Assembly: GCF_017872975.1 (NCBI RefSeq)
Contig: NZ_JAGGJP010000001.1
Coordinates: 1-64,000 of the forward strand
DNA length: 64,000 nucleotides
Reading direction: 5' to 3'
DNA from: Rubellimicrobium aerolatum
GTDB taxonomy: Bacteria > Pseudomonadota > Alphaproteobacteria > Rhodobacterales > Rhodobacteraceae
The position numbers were made by a program, and so were the translations under genes. The notes below the pieces were generated by a model. It was not told the DNA's origin and did not search any database. It worked only from the letters and a program-made list of their open reading frames with translations. Positions 48,771 through 59,427 of the stretch are shown one piece after another. Numbering within the stretch: position 1 is the first letter of the stretch; every line of letters begins with the position of its first letter.

Positions 48771-49742
48771 TCAGTAGCTGCGGAAGAGGTAGAGCATCCG
48801 TCCCTCATCGCGATGCCGGCCGCCGATCCCCGCGCCATACATCGCCGCGCCCAGCGCGATGGCAAAGCCCGCCGCGATCAGGAACCCGGTCAGCACCGCC
48901 GCCCGCCGCGCCGCGTCCGCCGCGTCGCGCGCCGCCTGCGCCGCCTGATCGACCCGCTCCTGCGCCTCGGTCCGAAGCTGCGTCACCTGCTCCACCGCCT
49001 GATCGATGCGCCCGTTGATCTCCGGCTCGGTCAGCGTCGAGTTCGCGGCGATCTCCTCGACGAGGAGCTGCCGGTTCGCGTCCGACAGTTCGCCCGTCCG
49101 CGCCACGTCGAAGATCACGTCGCGCGCCACCGGGGCGATGTCGCTGGCGGCGTCCGGCGCGATGGCCTCGCCCGTCCCGCGCAGCAGCCGGTTGTTGATC
49201 GCCGCGATCGGGTCGAAGCCCGACAGGTCGAGCCCGCCCTCGTCGGTCGCCGCGTCCCCGGCCGCCGAGGCCACGCCGCCAACCGCGCTCGCCGCCCCCT
49301 GCGCGACCGAGCCCACCGCGCTCGCCGCGCCCTGCGCCACGTTGCCGACCGCGTTGGCGGCGCTGCCGATGACGTTCCCGGCGATCCAGGCGCCGATCAG
49401 CACGCCCAGGCCCCAGACGACCATCCCGTGGATGGAGTCCCGCGCGCTCACCTCGTCGGGCGTCGCGCCCTCGTGCCGCCGCCGCATCCGCCCGGCGACA
49501 TAGCCCCCCGTCCCGTAGGAGACGAGGATCGTGACCAGCGCCCAAAGGCCGGTCAGGATCAGCGACAGCCGCCCGCTGCCCTCGCCCTCCTGCGGCGACA
49601 CGGCCGACAGCCCCAGCGCCGCGCCGAACCCGGCGAAGACGACGCCGATGGCCGTCGCCACGACCGCCCCCGCGAGGATGGCGGGCCAATCGACGTAATG
49701 CCCCTGCGTCCCGCTGGGGCCCGGCGTGATGATCGTGGCCAT
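48771..49742 (-). CDS. Membrane protein with Ala/Gly-rich repeat region
   Basis: 323 residues. Hydrophobic segments near residues 22-45, 62-82, 105-125 and 290-310. In the middle a short unit VAQGAASAVG is repeated twice in tandem, with a third degenerate copy, followed by a long helical stretch (VEQVTQLRTEAQERVDQAAQ, AARDAADAARRAAVLTG). No enzyme motif. Similar proteins with YrzE-like membrane blocks are common in Rhodobacteraceae, but I cannot give a function. It follows a 24-residue membrane peptide gene after two bases. Confidence 0.8.
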   Translation of the reverse strand: MATIITPGPSGTQGHYVDWPAILAGAVVATAIGVVFAGFGAALGLSAVSPQEGEGSGRLSLILTGLWALVTILVSYGTGGYVAGRMRRRHEGATPDEVSARDSIHGMVVWGLGVLIGAWIAGNVIGSAANAVGNVAQGAASAVGSVAQGAASAVGGVASAAGDAATDEGGLDLSGFDPIAAINNRLLRGTGEAIAPDAASDIAPVARDVIFDVARTGELSDANRQLLVEEIAANSTLTEPEINGRIDQAVEQVTQLRTEAQERVDQAAQAARDAADAARRAAVLTGFLIAAGFAIALGAAMYGAGIGGRHRDEGRMLYLFRSY

Positions 49743-49744
49743 GG

Positions 49745-49819
49745 TCAGCGCAGCCCCAACAGCGAGAGGACGGCGAGGACGACGACGACCAGGCCGATAA
49801 GGTAGATGATCCCGTGCAT
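49745..49819 (-). CDS. 24-residue single-span membrane peptide
   Basis: ATG at 49819, TGA at 49745-49747, with AAGGGAAAGG about 6 bases upstream of the ATG. The product is one hydrophobic helix (HGIIYLIGLVVVVLAVLSLL) ending GLR. It lies two bases before the start of the membrane-protein gene at 49742, so the pair is probably co-translated and may interact. Too short for routine gene calling. Confidence 0.65.
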   Translation of the reverse strand: MHGIIYLIGLVVVVLAVLSLLGLR

Positions 49820-49910
49820 GTGTGGCCTTTCCCTTGGCATTCCGCGCGGACCAGGGGGCCTCGCGCTTCCGTGAAGCGCCAACGGAACGGAGCGGGCTTG
49901 GTTCCCCGCT

Positions 49911-50537
49911 TCACCAGGCCATGTAGCGGTCGCGCCGGTGATTGATCGCGATGACGAGGTTCACGACGCCCGCGCCCAGCGCGCTCAGCACCACCACCCG
50001 CAGGTCGAGCACCAGGAGCGCCACCCCGAACAGCGCCGCATCGAAGCCCAGTTGCGTCCAGCCCGCCCGGAACCCCGTCCGGTCCTGCACCAGCAGCGCG
50101 ACGATCCCGACGCCGCCCAGCGACGCCCCGTGCCGGAACAGCGCCAGCAGCCCCGCGCCCGAGCAGAGCCCGAACAGCAGCGCCCCGAACACCGGGTTCA
50201 GGTGCGCGAATTCCAGCCACCCCGGCAGCAGGAACGTCAGCCCCGACATCAGCGCCACCGCGACGAAGGTCTTGACCGTGAAGGCCCCGCCCATGCGCCG
50301 CCAGCCCAGCCAGTAGAAGGGCAGGTTGACGGCGAAGAACACCGCCCCGAACGGCCAGCCCGTCAGGTAGGACAGCAGCACCGCCAGCCCCGCCGTCTGC
50401 CCGGTGATGAGCCCCAGATGCGTCAGGATCGCCACCCCGAACGCCGCCATCACCGTCCCGAACGCGAGCCCCTGCGCGTCGTCCAGAAGGGTGTGGGGCG
50501 CGACCACCGCCGCGCCCCGCGCCGCCTCAGCCGGCAA
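49911..50537 (-). CDS. YitT-family membrane protein
   Basis: 208 residues with about six hydrophobic segments. Family features: [35 protein letters not shown] and [20 protein letters not shown]. This matches the YitT/YczE-like group of unknown role. Its start lies within the last codons of icd (11-base overlap), so expression is probably tied to icd unless a later start is used. Confidence 0.85.
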   Translation of the reverse strand: MPAEAARGAAVVAPHTLLDDAQGLAFGTVMAAFGVAILTHLGLITGQTAGLAVLLSYLTGWPFGAVFFAVNLPFYWLGWRRMGGAFTVKTFVAVALMSGLTFLLPGWLEFAHLNPVFGALLFGLCSGAGLLALFRHGASLGGVGIVALLVQDRTGFRAGWTQLGFDAALFGVALLVLDLRVVVLSALGAGVVNLVIAINHRRDRYMAW

Positions 50538-51741
50538 GGGCCTTGCCCAGGTAGTCGTCCACCTTCTCCAGGTAGCCCATCGTCGTCAGCCACTTCTGGT
50601 CCGGTCCGACCAGCAGCGCGAGATCCTTGGTCATCCAGCCGTCCTCGACGGTCTGCACCGTGACCCGCTCCAGCGTCTCGGCAAAGCGTTGCAGCGGCGC
50701 GTTGCCGTCCAGCTTGGCGCGGTGCTTCAGCCCGCCTGTCCAGGCGTAGATCGACGCGACCGAGTTGGTCGAGGTCTGCTCGCCCCGCTGATGCTGGCGG
50801 AAGTGCCGCGTGACCGTCCCGTGCGCCGCCTCGGCCTCCACGGTGTTCCCGTCCGGCGTCATCAGCACCGAGGTCATCAGCCCCAGCGAGCCGAAGCCCT
50901 GCGCCACCGTGTCCGACTGCACGTCGCCGTCGTAGTTCTTGGTCGCCCAGACATAGCCGCCCGACCACTTCAGCGCCGAGGCCACCATGTCGTCGATCAG
51001 CCGGTGCTCGTAGGTGATGCCCTTGGCCTTGAACCTGTCCGCGAACTCGGCCTCGAAGACCTCCTGGAACAGGTCCTTGAAGCGCCCGTCATAGGCCTTG
51101 AGGATGGTGTTCTTGGTGGACAGGTAGACCGGCCAGCCGAGGTTGAGCCCGTAGTTGAACGACGCCCGCGCGAAGTCGATGATCGACGCGTCGAGGTTGT
51201 ACATCGCCATGGTCACGCCCGCGCCCGGCGCCTTGAACACCTCGCGCTCGATCACCTCGCCGTCCGCGCCGGTGAAGGTGAGCTTCAGCGTCCCCGCGCC
51301 GGGGAAGCGGAAGTCCGTCGCCCGGTATTGGTCGCCAAAGGCGTGGCGGCCCACGACGATGGGCTTGGTCCAGCCGGGAACCAGGCGGGGCACGTTCCGG
51401 CAGATGATCGGCTGGCGGAAGATCACGCCGCCCAGGATGTTGCGGATGGTCCCGTTGGGGGACTTCCACATCTGCTTGAGGTTGAACTCCTCGACCCGCT
51501 GCTCGTCGGGGGTGATGGTCGCGCACTTGACGGCGACGCCGACCTCCTTGGTCTTGTTGGCGGCGTCGATGGTGATCTGGTCGTTGGTCCGGTCCCGCTC
51601 CTCGATGCCGAGGTCGTAATACAGCAGGTCGATGTCGAGATAGGGCAGGATCAGCTTCTGCTTGATGAAGTCCCAGATGATCCGGGTCATCTCGTCCCCG
51701 TCCATCTCGACGACGGGATTCTCGACTTTGATCTTGGTCAT
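50527..51741 (-). CDS. icd: NADP-dependent isocitrate dehydrogenase
   Basis: 404 residues of the dimeric, eukaryote-like subfamily. Blocks: [55 protein letters not shown] and [17 protein letters not shown]. It oxidises isocitrate to 2-oxoglutarate with NADP in the TCA cycle. Full length. The next gene overlaps its end. Confidence 0.97.
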   Translation of the reverse strand: MTKIKVENPVVEMDGDEMTRIIWDFIKQKLILPYLDIDLLYYDLGIEERDRTNDQITIDAANKTKEVGVAVKCATITPDEQRVEEFNLKQMWKSPNGTIRNILGGVIFRQPIICRNVPRLVPGWTKPIVVGRHAFGDQYRATDFRFPGAGTLKLTFTGADGEVIEREVFKAPGAGVTMAMYNLDASIIDFARASFNYGLNLGWPVYLSTKNTILKAYDGRFKDLFQEVFEAEFADRFKAKGITYEHRLIDDMVASALKWSGGYVWATKNYDGDVQSDTVAQGFGSLGLMTSVLMTPDGNTVEAEAAHGTVTRHFRQHQRGEQTSTNSVASIYAWTGGLKHRAKLDGNAPLQRFAETLERVTVQTVEDGWMTKDLALLVGPDQKWLTTMGYLEKVDDYLGKALAG

Positions 51742-51853
51742 GGGCGTGCCTTCGGCCAGATGTGGGCTCGGAGGCGTCCTAGCCTATCCGGGCCGAGGGG
51801 GGAAGGCGGTATGCCGTGGTATGCGGGAACCGCCGCAACCGGGCCGCCCCGCC

Positions 51854-52423
51854 TCAGGACGCGCTCCGGAAGTAGCCCCGCGTCCGCTCCCGCACCCACT
51901 CCCACAGCCCCGGAGCCCCCCGCGCCACCTTGACGCCGACGCGGGCTTCCAGCTGCTCCGCCGTGACGCCGTACGTCACCCACGTCCCCCCGCCGCTCGC
52001 GAGGTTCTGCATCACCGGCTGCACCCGGTCGAGGCTCTTGGCGAACACCGCGTCCGGCGTCTGAGCCGCCTCGAACTCCTCCCAGAGCGCGCGGAACTCC
52101 GCGCCCTGCGGGTCGGGCAGCAGCCCGAAGATGCGCTCCGCCGCCGCCCGCTCGGCGGCCAGCACCTCCGCCGACCCATGCGCCGCGCCCTCCGACGAAT
52201 GGATCGGCACGTCGCCCACGTCGATCTCCACGAGGTCGTGCAGGATCAGCATCCGCACCACGCGGTCGATGCTCACCCCCGGCCCGGCCTCCCCGGCCAG
52301 AACCATCGCATAGAGCGCGAGATGCCACGAATGCTCGCCCGAGTTCTCCCGGCGCGAGCCGTCCGCCAGCGTCGTCGCCCGCAGCACCGACTTCAGCCGG
52401 TCGGCCTCCACCAGAAAGGCCAT
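51854..52423 (-). CDS. HD-domain hydrolase, YfbR/HDDC2-like nucleotidase
   Basis: 189 residues. HD metal motifs: SGEHSWHLALYA (His) and LILHDLVEIDVGD (His-Asp), plus a later Asp in KSLDRVQP. This HD_3 group acts on 5'-deoxyribonucleotides or similar phosphates. A few residues more at the N-terminus are possible, since the usual family start is slightly upstream, but no ATG supports them. Confidence 0.85.
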   Translation of the reverse strand: MAFLVEADRLKSVLRATTLADGSRRENSGEHSWHLALYAMVLAGEAGPGVSIDRVVRMLILHDLVEIDVGDVPIHSSEGAAHGSAEVLAAERAAAERIFGLLPDPQGAEFRALWEEFEAAQTPDAVFAKSLDRVQPVMQNLASGGGTWVTYGVTAEQLEARVGVKVARGAPGLWEWVRERTRGYFRSAS

Positions 52424-52464
52424 CTGCGCCGCGAGGCGATCCCCGGGGTTCAGCGCCCCGCCGC

Positions 52465-53118
52465 TCAGCGCGTCGTCTCCGTCAGCCGGCGCTTCACGTA
52501 GGCCTTCACCGTGTCGATCATCCGGTCCATGTGCGGGTCCTCGAAGAAGTGCCCCGCGCCCTCCACCACGTCGTGCGTGATGGTGATGCCCTTCTGGTCG
52601 TGCAGCTTGTTGACCAGCGCCACCGTGTCGGCGGGCGGCGCCACCCGGTCGGCCGAGCCGTTGATGATGAGGCCCGAGGACGGGCAGGGGGCCAGGAAGC
52701 TGAAGTCGTACATGTTCGCCGGCGGCGACACCGAGATGAACCCGGTGATCTCCGGCCTGCGCATGAGGAGCTGCATCCCGATCCAGGCCCCGAAGCTGAA
52801 CCCCGCCACCCAGCAGTGCTTGGCGTTGGTGTTCATCGCCTGGAGGTAGTCCAGCGCCGCCGCCGCGTCCGACAGCTCGCCGATGCCCTGGTCGTATTCC
52901 CCCTGGCTGCGGCCCACGCCCCGGAAGTTGAACCGCAGCACCGTGAAGCCGATCTGGTGGAAGGCGTAGTGCAGGTTGTAGACCACGCGGTTGTTCATCG
53001 TGCCCCCGAACTGCGGGTGCGGGTGCAGGATGATGGCGATCGGCGCGTCGCGGTCCTTCTGCGGATGGTAGCGGCCTTCGAGCCGGCCGTCCGGGCCGGG
53101 GAAGATGACTTCGGGCAT
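52465..53118 (-). CDS. Alpha/beta hydrolase
   Basis: 217 residues. Oxyanion region ILHPHPQFGGTMNNRVVY, FNFRGVGRSQG, nucleophile elbow AGFSFGAWIG (Ser), Asp in INGSADRVAPP and His in EGAGHFFED. This is the small dienelactone-hydrolase-like group (COG2945). Substrate unknown. It diverges from iscR and may share the regulatory region at 53152-53188. Confidence 0.9.
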   Translation of the reverse strand: MPEVIFPGPDGRLEGRYHPQKDRDAPIAIILHPHPQFGGTMNNRVVYNLHYAFHQIGFTVLRFNFRGVGRSQGEYDQGIGELSDAAAALDYLQAMNTNAKHCWVAGFSFGAWIGMQLLMRRPEITGFISVSPPANMYDFSFLAPCPSSGLIINGSADRVAPPADTVALVNKLHDQKGITITHDVVEGAGHFFEDPHMDRMIDTVKAYVKRRLTETTR

Positions 53119-53151
53119 TCGCGTCCCTTGATTGCGACCGCGAGAGCTTTC

Positions 53152-53188
53152 TTGACGAAAACCCTCGGTGACCTTAGAACAGTTCTAA
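53152..53188 (+). promoter_or_regulatory. suf operon promoter with an IscR-type operator
   Basis: TTGACG (53152-53157), 17 bases, TAGAAC (53175-53180). The palindrome TTAGAAC-A-GTTCTAA (53174-53188) covers the -10 element, as expected of a repressor site. It resembles the iron-responsive IscR motif described for Rhodobacterales. The start codon of iscR follows after 78 bases. Confidence 0.7.
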
Positions 53189-53266
53189 ACCAGCGCCCCG
53201 CGGGGCCTGGCACACGGCACGCAGTTAAGACCGCGCCCCGCGCGCGTCAACGGAGTAGGGCGGTCG

Positions 53267-53725
53267 ATGAAGCTTTCCACCAAGGGACGTTACGCCGTCG
53301 TGGCGCTCGCCGACATCGCCCTCCAGCCCCAGGGCGCGCTCGTCAACCTGGGCGAGATCGCCAAGCGCCAGGACATCTCGCTCCCCTATCTCGAACAGCT
53401 CTTCGTCAAGCTGCGGCGCGAGGGGCTGGTCGATTCGGTGCGCGGCCCCGGCGGCGGCTACCGCCTCGGCCGCCCGGCGAGCGAGATCCGCGTGGCCGAG
53501 ATCCTGGCCGCCGTGGACGAGACGGTGAGCGCGCTCCACAAGGGGGCGGCCGCCCAGGGCGGGGCCTCGGGCACCCGCGCCCAGTCCCTCACCAACCGCC
53601 TGTGGGAGGGGCTCTCGGCCCATGTCTACGTCTTCCTCCATCAGACGCGCCTCTCGGACGTGGTGAGGAACCAGCTCGCGCCCTGCCCGGCGGTCCCGTC
53701 CCTGTTCGAGCTCGTGGACGAGTGA
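53267..53725 (+). CDS. iscR: Rrf2-family regulator IscR
   Basis: 152 residues. Winged HTH STKGRYAVVALADIALQPQG, IAKRQDISLPYLEQLFVKLR and VRGPGGGYRLGRPASEI. The three clustered Cys that hold the [2Fe-2S] cluster in E. coli IscR are absent. The only Cys is in APCPAVPS near the C-terminus. A one-Cys IscR has been described for Rhodobacter, so the protein may still bind a cluster in an unusual way. Stop overlaps the next gene's GTG start. Confidence 0.92.
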   Translation: MKLSTKGRYAVVALADIALQPQGALVNLGEIAKRQDISLPYLEQLFVKLRREGLVDSVRGPGGGYRLGRPASEIRVAEILAAVDETVSALHKGAAAQGGASGTRAQSLTNRLWEGLSAHVYVFLHQTRLSDVVRNQLAPCPAVPSLFELVDE

Positions 53726-54768
53726 CCCCCCGCACCTACCTCGACCACAACGCCACGACCCCGCTCCGCCCCGAGGCGCGGGCGGCGATGCTCGCGGCGA
53801 TGGACCTCGTGGGCAACCCGTCCTCCGTCCACGCCGAGGGCCGGGCCGCGAAGGCCCTGATCGAGCGGTCGCGCGAGACGCTGGCCGAGGCGCTGGGCGC
53901 GACGCGATCGGACATCGTGTTCACCTCCGGCGCCACCGAGGCGGCGGCCCTCGCGCTCGCGGGCCGCGACCTCCACGCCGCCGAGGTCGAGCACGAGGCC
54001 GTCCTCGCCTGGGCCACGCCCGACCTCCCCACCGACCCCGACGGCCGCGTGACGGCCGCCGACCCCGCCACCGCGACGCTCCAGCTCGCCAATTCCGAGA
54101 CCGGCGTCCTTCAGGACCTCCCCCCCGGCCTCGCCGTCAGCGACATCACGCAAGGCCTGGGCCGCGTCCCCTACGCCCATGACTGGTCGGGCGCCGGCAT
54201 GGCGATCCTGTCGGCCCACAAGTTCGGCGGCCCCAAGGGCGCGGGCGCGCTGGTCCTGCCGCGCGGCCACCACCTCGACGCCCGCCTCAAGGGCGGCGGG
54301 CAGGAGATGGGCCGCCGCGCCGGGACCGAGAACGTCGTCGCCGTCGCCGGCCTCGCCGCCGCCGCCCGCGCCGCCCTGCGGGACCTCGCCGACGGCGTGT
54401 GGGAAAGGGTCGCCCAGCTTAGAGATATTCTAGAAGCGGCGCTTGAGGCCGAGGACCCCGATACCATATTGGTGGGGCGCCGGTCGCGGCGCCTGCCCAA
54501 CACCAGCCTGATCCTCACGCCGGGCTGGAAGGGCGAGACGCAGGTGATGGCGATGGACCTCCGGGGCTTCGCCGTCTCGGCCGGATCGGCCTGCTCCTCC
54601 GGCAAGGTCCGGACGAGCCGGGTCATCCGCGCCATGGGATTCGACGACGGGCTTTCGGGATGCGCCCTGCGCGTCTCGCTGGGGCCCGACACCACGGAAG
54701 AGGAGGTGCTGCGCTTCGCCGACGCCTTCCTCCCCGCACGACGCAAGCAACGCAGCCGGGCCGCCTGA
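53722..54768 (+). CDS. Cysteine desulfurase, short NifS/IscS-like form
   Basis: 348 residues from a GTG at 53722 that overlaps the iscR stop. PLP Lys in LSAHKFGGPKG, active Cys in VSAGSACSSGKV, N-terminal YLDHNATTPLRPEAR. It is shorter than IscS (about 400). The operon encodes a second desulfurase, SufS, at its end, so two sulfur donors are co-expressed. Confidence 0.92.
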   Translation: MTPRTYLDHNATTPLRPEARAAMLAAMDLVGNPSSVHAEGRAAKALIERSRETLAEALGATRSDIVFTSGATEAAALALAGRDLHAAEVEHEAVLAWATPDLPTDPDGRVTAADPATATLQLANSETGVLQDLPPGLAVSDITQGLGRVPYAHDWSGAGMAILSAHKFGGPKGAGALVLPRGHHLDARLKGGGQEMGRRAGTENVVAVAGLAAAARAALRDLADGVWERVAQLRDILEAALEAEDPDTILVGRRSRRLPNTSLILTPGWKGETQVMAMDLRGFAVSAGSACSSGKVRTSRVIRAMGFDDGLSGCALRVSLGPDTTEEEVLRFADAFLPARRKQRSRAA

Positions 54769-54792
54769 GTCCGGGACGAGAGAGGAAGACGA

Positions 54793-56367
54793 ATGGCCGC
54801 CTTGGACAACCGGACCGAAGCTCCCGTCATGGAGATCCGCCCCGACGCCCTCCAGGCGCGCGAGGCCGCGCTCGACGTGCGCGAGGGGGTGGACGAGGCG
54901 ACCGTCGCCGCCGTCGCCTCGCTCGGCGCCTACAAGTATGGCTTCGAGACCGACATCGAGACGGAATACGCCCCCAAGGGCGTCAACGAGGACATCGTGC
55001 GCCTCATCTCCGACAAGAACGGCGAGCCCGCGTGGATGACCGACTGGCGCCTTTCGGCCTTCGCCCGCTGGCAGGAGATGCAGGAGCCCCGCCACTGGCC
55101 GCTCCTCGACCTCCCCGAGATCGACTTCCAGGACCAGTATTACTTCGCCCGTCCGAAGAGCATGGCCGTCAAGCCCAAGTCGCTCGACGACGTGGACCCC
55201 AAGCTGCTGGAGACCTACAAGAAGCTCGGCATCCCGCTCAAGGAGCAGGAGATCCTCGCCGGCGTCGAACGGCCCGAGGGCGAGCAGCGCAAGGTCGCCG
55301 TCGATGCGGTGTTCGACTCCGTCTCCGTTGGCACCACCTTCCAGGCCGAGCTCAGACGCGCCGGCGTCATCTTCTGCTCGATCAGCGAGGCGATCCGCGA
55401 GCATCCCGAGCTTGTCCGCAAGTATCTGGGCAGCGTCGTCCCGCCCTCCGACAACTTCTACGCCACGCTCAACAGCGCCGTCTTCTCCGACGGCTCCTTC
55501 GTCTACATCCCGCCGGGCGTCCGCTGCCCGATGGAGCTCAGCACCTACTTCCGCATCAACGCCGAGAACACCGGCCAGTTCGAGCGCACGCTCATCATCG
55601 CCGACAAGGGCAGCTACGTCTCGTATCTGGAGGGCTGCACCGCTCCCAAGCGCGACATCGCCCAGCTCCACGCGGCCGTGGTGGAGATCATCGTCGAGGA
55701 GGACGCCGAGGTTAAGTATTCGACCGTCCAGAACTGGTATCCCGGCGACGCGGAGGGCAAGGGCGGCGTCCTCAACTACGTGACCAAGCGCGCCGACTGC
55801 CGCGGCGACCGCGCCAAGGTCATGTGGACGCAGGTCGAGACGGGCTCGGCGATCACCTGGAAATACCCGTCCTGCATCCTGCGCGGCGACGACTCCCAGG
55901 GCGAGTTCTACTCCATCGCCATCGCCAACAACCACCAGCAGGCCGACACCGGCACCAAGATGGTCCACCTGGGCAAGCGCACCAGGTCGCGCATCGTCTC
56001 CAAGGGCATCTCGGCGGGCCACGCCCAGAACACCTACCGGGGCCTCGTCTCGATGCACCCCAAGGCCAGCGAATCGCGCAACTACACGCAATGCGACTCG
56101 CTGCTGATCGGCGACCAGTGCGGGGCGCACACCGTCCCCTACATCGAGGTCCGCAACGCCTCCTCGCGCGTGGAGCACGAGGCGACCACCTCCAAGGTGG
56201 ACGACGACCAGCTCTTCTACTGCCGCTCGCGCGGGGTGGGCGAGGAGGAGGCCGTGGCGCTCGTGGTGAACGGCTTCTGCAAGGAGGTGCTCCAGGTCCT
56301 CCCCATGGAGTTCATGGTCGAGGCCCAGCAGCTCGTCGCGATCTCCCTCGAAGGGAGCGTCGGCTGA
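54793..56367 (+). CDS. sufB: Fe-S cluster scaffold protein SufB
   Basis: 524 residues. Family blocks: [58 protein letters not shown] with a conserved Cys, and [15 protein letters not shown]. With SufC and SufD it forms the scaffold that builds clusters. Longer than E. coli SufB mainly at the N-terminus, as is usual here. Stop overlaps the next start by one base. Confidence 0.96.
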   Translation: MAALDNRTEAPVMEIRPDALQAREAALDVREGVDEATVAAVASLGAYKYGFETDIETEYAPKGVNEDIVRLISDKNGEPAWMTDWRLSAFARWQEMQEPRHWPLLDLPEIDFQDQYYFARPKSMAVKPKSLDDVDPKLLETYKKLGIPLKEQEILAGVERPEGEQRKVAVDAVFDSVSVGTTFQAELRRAGVIFCSISEAIREHPELVRKYLGSVVPPSDNFYATLNSAVFSDGSFVYIPPGVRCPMELSTYFRINAENTGQFERTLIIADKGSYVSYLEGCTAPKRDIAQLHAAVVEIIVEEDAEVKYSTVQNWYPGDAEGKGGVLNYVTKRADCRGDRAKVMWTQVETGSAITWKYPSCILRGDDSQGEFYSIAIANNHQQADTGTKMVHLGKRTRSRIVSKGISAGHAQNTYRGLVSMHPKASESRNYTQCDSLLIGDQCGAHTVPYIEVRNASSRVEHEATTSKVDDDQLFYCRSRGVGEEEAVALVVNGFCKEVLQVLPMEFMVEAQQLVAISLEGSVG

Positions 56368-56780
56368 TGGCCTGGGGCGCGTCCTCTCCCCGGCGGGAGC
56401 CCGTCCTGCGCGTCCCCGCCGCGTCCAATCACCCGGGCGAGCCCAGGGTCCGCGCGTCCGAGCCGCCGCTGCGCGACGTGCTGCTGACGACGACCCCCGC
56501 CGTCGAGGGCCGCCCCGTCGCGGCCTATCTCGGCGTCGTCACCGGCGAATCGACCTTCCGCACGGAGTCCGAGGCCCCCACGGGCCTCCTCGGCCGCCTG
56601 CGGGGCCGGTCCAAGGCGGCGCCCTCGCTGGCCGGGTGCCGCGAGGAGGCGTTGCGCGACCTGCGCGCCCGCGCCGCCGCGCTGGGCGCCGACGCCGTTC
56701 TGGGGCTCTCGCTCGCCCATGAATCGCTGGGGGATCAGGTGCTTGTCGTGGCCACCGGCACCGCCGTCCGGCTCGGCTAG
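56367..56780 (+). CDS. YbjQ/UPF0145-like protein in the suf operon
   Basis: 137 residues. The stretch DVLLTTTPAVEGRPVAAYLG, REEALRDLRARAAALGADAV and VLVVATGTAVRL follow the UPF0145 (YbjQ) pattern, a pentameric fold sometimes called heavy-metal binding. The N-terminal 35 residues are extra and Pro/Arg-rich. It is coupled to sufB by a one-base overlap. The function in cluster assembly, if any, is unknown. Confidence 0.8.
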   Translation: MAWGASSPRREPVLRVPAASNHPGEPRVRASEPPLRDVLLTTTPAVEGRPVAAYLGVVTGESTFRTESEAPTGLLGRLRGRSKAAPSLAGCREEALRDLRARAAALGADAVLGLSLAHESLGDQVLVVATGTAVRLG

Positions 56781-56804
56781 GATTCATCCTTCCTTAAACC
56801 CACC

Positions 56805-56823
56805 GTTCGTTGCTGTGACGAAC
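56805..56823. promoter_or_regulatory. Inverted repeat before sufC
   Basis: GTTCGT and ACGAAC with a 7-base spacer, within the only long gap of the suf operon (105 bases). A TTGACG follows at about 56825. An internal promoter or operator for sufC is possible; no good -10 is seen. Confidence 0.3.
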
Positions 56824-56885
56824 CGTTGACGAAGATCCGCTAGGTTGTCCGCACGCGGAACAGCCCAGGAGGCCAGGAGAACAGA

Positions 56886-57637
<752 letters not shown>

Positions 57638-57641
<4 letters not shown>

Positions 57642-58927
57642 CCCTCGCCCGCCCGAACCTCCGCGCCCAGGCGACCGAGGCCCGGCTCCAGGCCCTGACC
57701 CTCCCCGAGGGCGGAGCCTGGGCGCGCGCCGCCCGCATGGCCGCGCTGACCCGGCTCCAGGGCCTCGGCCTGCCGGTGCGCCGCGACGAATACTGGCGCT
57801 TCACCGACCCCGCGACCCTGACCGCGCCCGCGCCCGCGCCGGCCCAGCCCCTCGCCGACGACGAAGCCCCCGCCTTCGCCGGCATCGACGCCCTGCGCCT
57901 CGTCTTCGTGGACGGCCGCTTCGACGCCGCCGCCTCCGACCCGCTCGCGCTGTCCGGCGTGACGATCGAGCGGCTGCCCGACGCCGCCGCCCGCGACATC
58001 CACTGGGCCCAAGGGCTCTACGGCGTCCTGGAGGCCGAGGGCCAGCACCCCGTCGCCCGCCCGCTCGCCGCCCTCAACACCGCCTTCGCGACCGACGGCG
58101 TGGTGATCCACGTCACCGGCCCCGTCGCGCGCCCCGTCCACATCGTCCAGCGCCACGAGGACCCGTCCTCCGACGCCCTCCTGCACCATCTGGTGAAGCT
58201 CGACCCCGGCGCGCGCCTGACGCTGCTCGAAAGCGGCCCCGCCGCCGCGCGCCTCAACTCCGTGATGGAGGTGGAGGTCGCCGACGGCGCCGCGCTCCAC
58301 CACGTCCGCACCCAGGGCCGCGACCACCAGCGCCGCACCGCGACGCACGTCTTCGCGCGGCTGGGGCAGGGGTCCGACTTCCGCTCCTTCACGCTGACCT
58401 TCAACGGCGTCCTGACCCGCAACGAGATGGTGGTGAGCCTCACCGGCTCGGACGCGGTGGCCCACGTGGCCGGCGCGGCGGTGGGCGACGGCGACTTCCA
58501 CCACGACGACACCGTGTTCATCACCCACGGCGCGGAGGGCTGCGAAAGCCGCCAGGTCTTCAAGAAGGTCCTGCGCGGCGGCGCGACCGGCGTGTTCCAG
58601 GGCAAGATCCTCGTCAAGGCCGGCGCGCAGAAGACCGACGGCTACCAGCTCTCCCAGGCGCTGCTGCTGGACGAGAGCTCGCAGTTCCTCGCCAAGCCCG
58701 AGCTGGAGATCTACGCCGACGACGTGAAGTGCTCGCACGGCTCCACCGCCGGCGCGATCGACGAGACGGCGCTGTTCTACCTCCGCTCGCGCGGGGTGCC
58801 CGCGCGCGAGGCCATGGACCTCCTGACGCTGGCCTTCCTGCGCGAGGCGCTGGAGGAGATCGCCGACGCGGCGCTGGCCGAGGATCTCTCCGCCCGCCTC
58901 GAAGGCTGGCTGGCCCGGCGGCGCTGA
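57638..58927 (+). CDS. sufD: Fe-S cluster assembly protein SufD
   Basis: 429 residues from the ATG at 57638 (ATGA overlap with sufC). Family features: RRDEYWRFTDP near the N-terminus, the beta-helix core and KCSHGSTAGAIDETALFYLR with the conserved Cys and His, then SRGVPAREAMDLLTLAFL. Partner of SufB. Confidence 0.95.
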
Positions 58928-59427
58928 TGGGGGTCGCGGCCGACATCCGGCGGAGCCTCACGGGCGGCCCGCGCCCCGTGGTCCGCGAGCATCTCGCCCG
59001 AGGCGAGAGCGAGGCCCACGCGCTGGCCCTGCTCATGCTCGGCTGCGGCCTCGTCTTCGTGGGCCAGTGGCCCCGCCTGATGCGCGTCGCGCAGGAGGAG
59101 GGGGACGACTTCGCCCGCCTCGTCGCCTACGCGATGCTCGGCTGGATGATGATCTGGCCGCTGGTCCTTTACGGCCTCGCGGCGCTGACGCACGGCGTCT
59201 CGCGGCTGCTGGGCGGTCGGGGGACTCCCTTCGGAGCGCGCCTCGCATTGTTCTGGTCCTGGCTCGCCGCCGCGCCGCTCGGGATGCTCACCGGCCTCCT
59301 GGCCGGGCTCTCGGGCAGCGCGGCGCTGGCCAACCTCTGCGGCGCCCTCTGGATCGCCGTCTTCGCCGCCTTCTGGTGGTCCTCGCAACGGGAGGCGGCC
59401 CGGGGGCCGCGCGCGCATGGCGTCTGA
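58927..59427 (+). CDS. Membrane protein of unknown function in the suf operon
   Basis: 166 residues with four hydrophobic segments (about 35-50, 68-90, 108-128, 133-150). The N-terminal LTGGPRPVVREHLARGESEA is soluble. No motif known to me, but with its neighbour it forms a Yip1-like pair. Start overlaps the sufD stop by one base. Confidence 0.8.
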   Translation: MGVAADIRRSLTGGPRPVVREHLARGESEAHALALLMLGCGLVFVGQWPRLMRVAQEEGDDFARLVAYAMLGWMMIWPLVLYGLAALTHGVSRLLGGRGTPFGARLALFWSWLAAAPLGMLTGLLAGLSGSAALANLCGALWIAVFAAFWWSSQREAARGPRAHGV

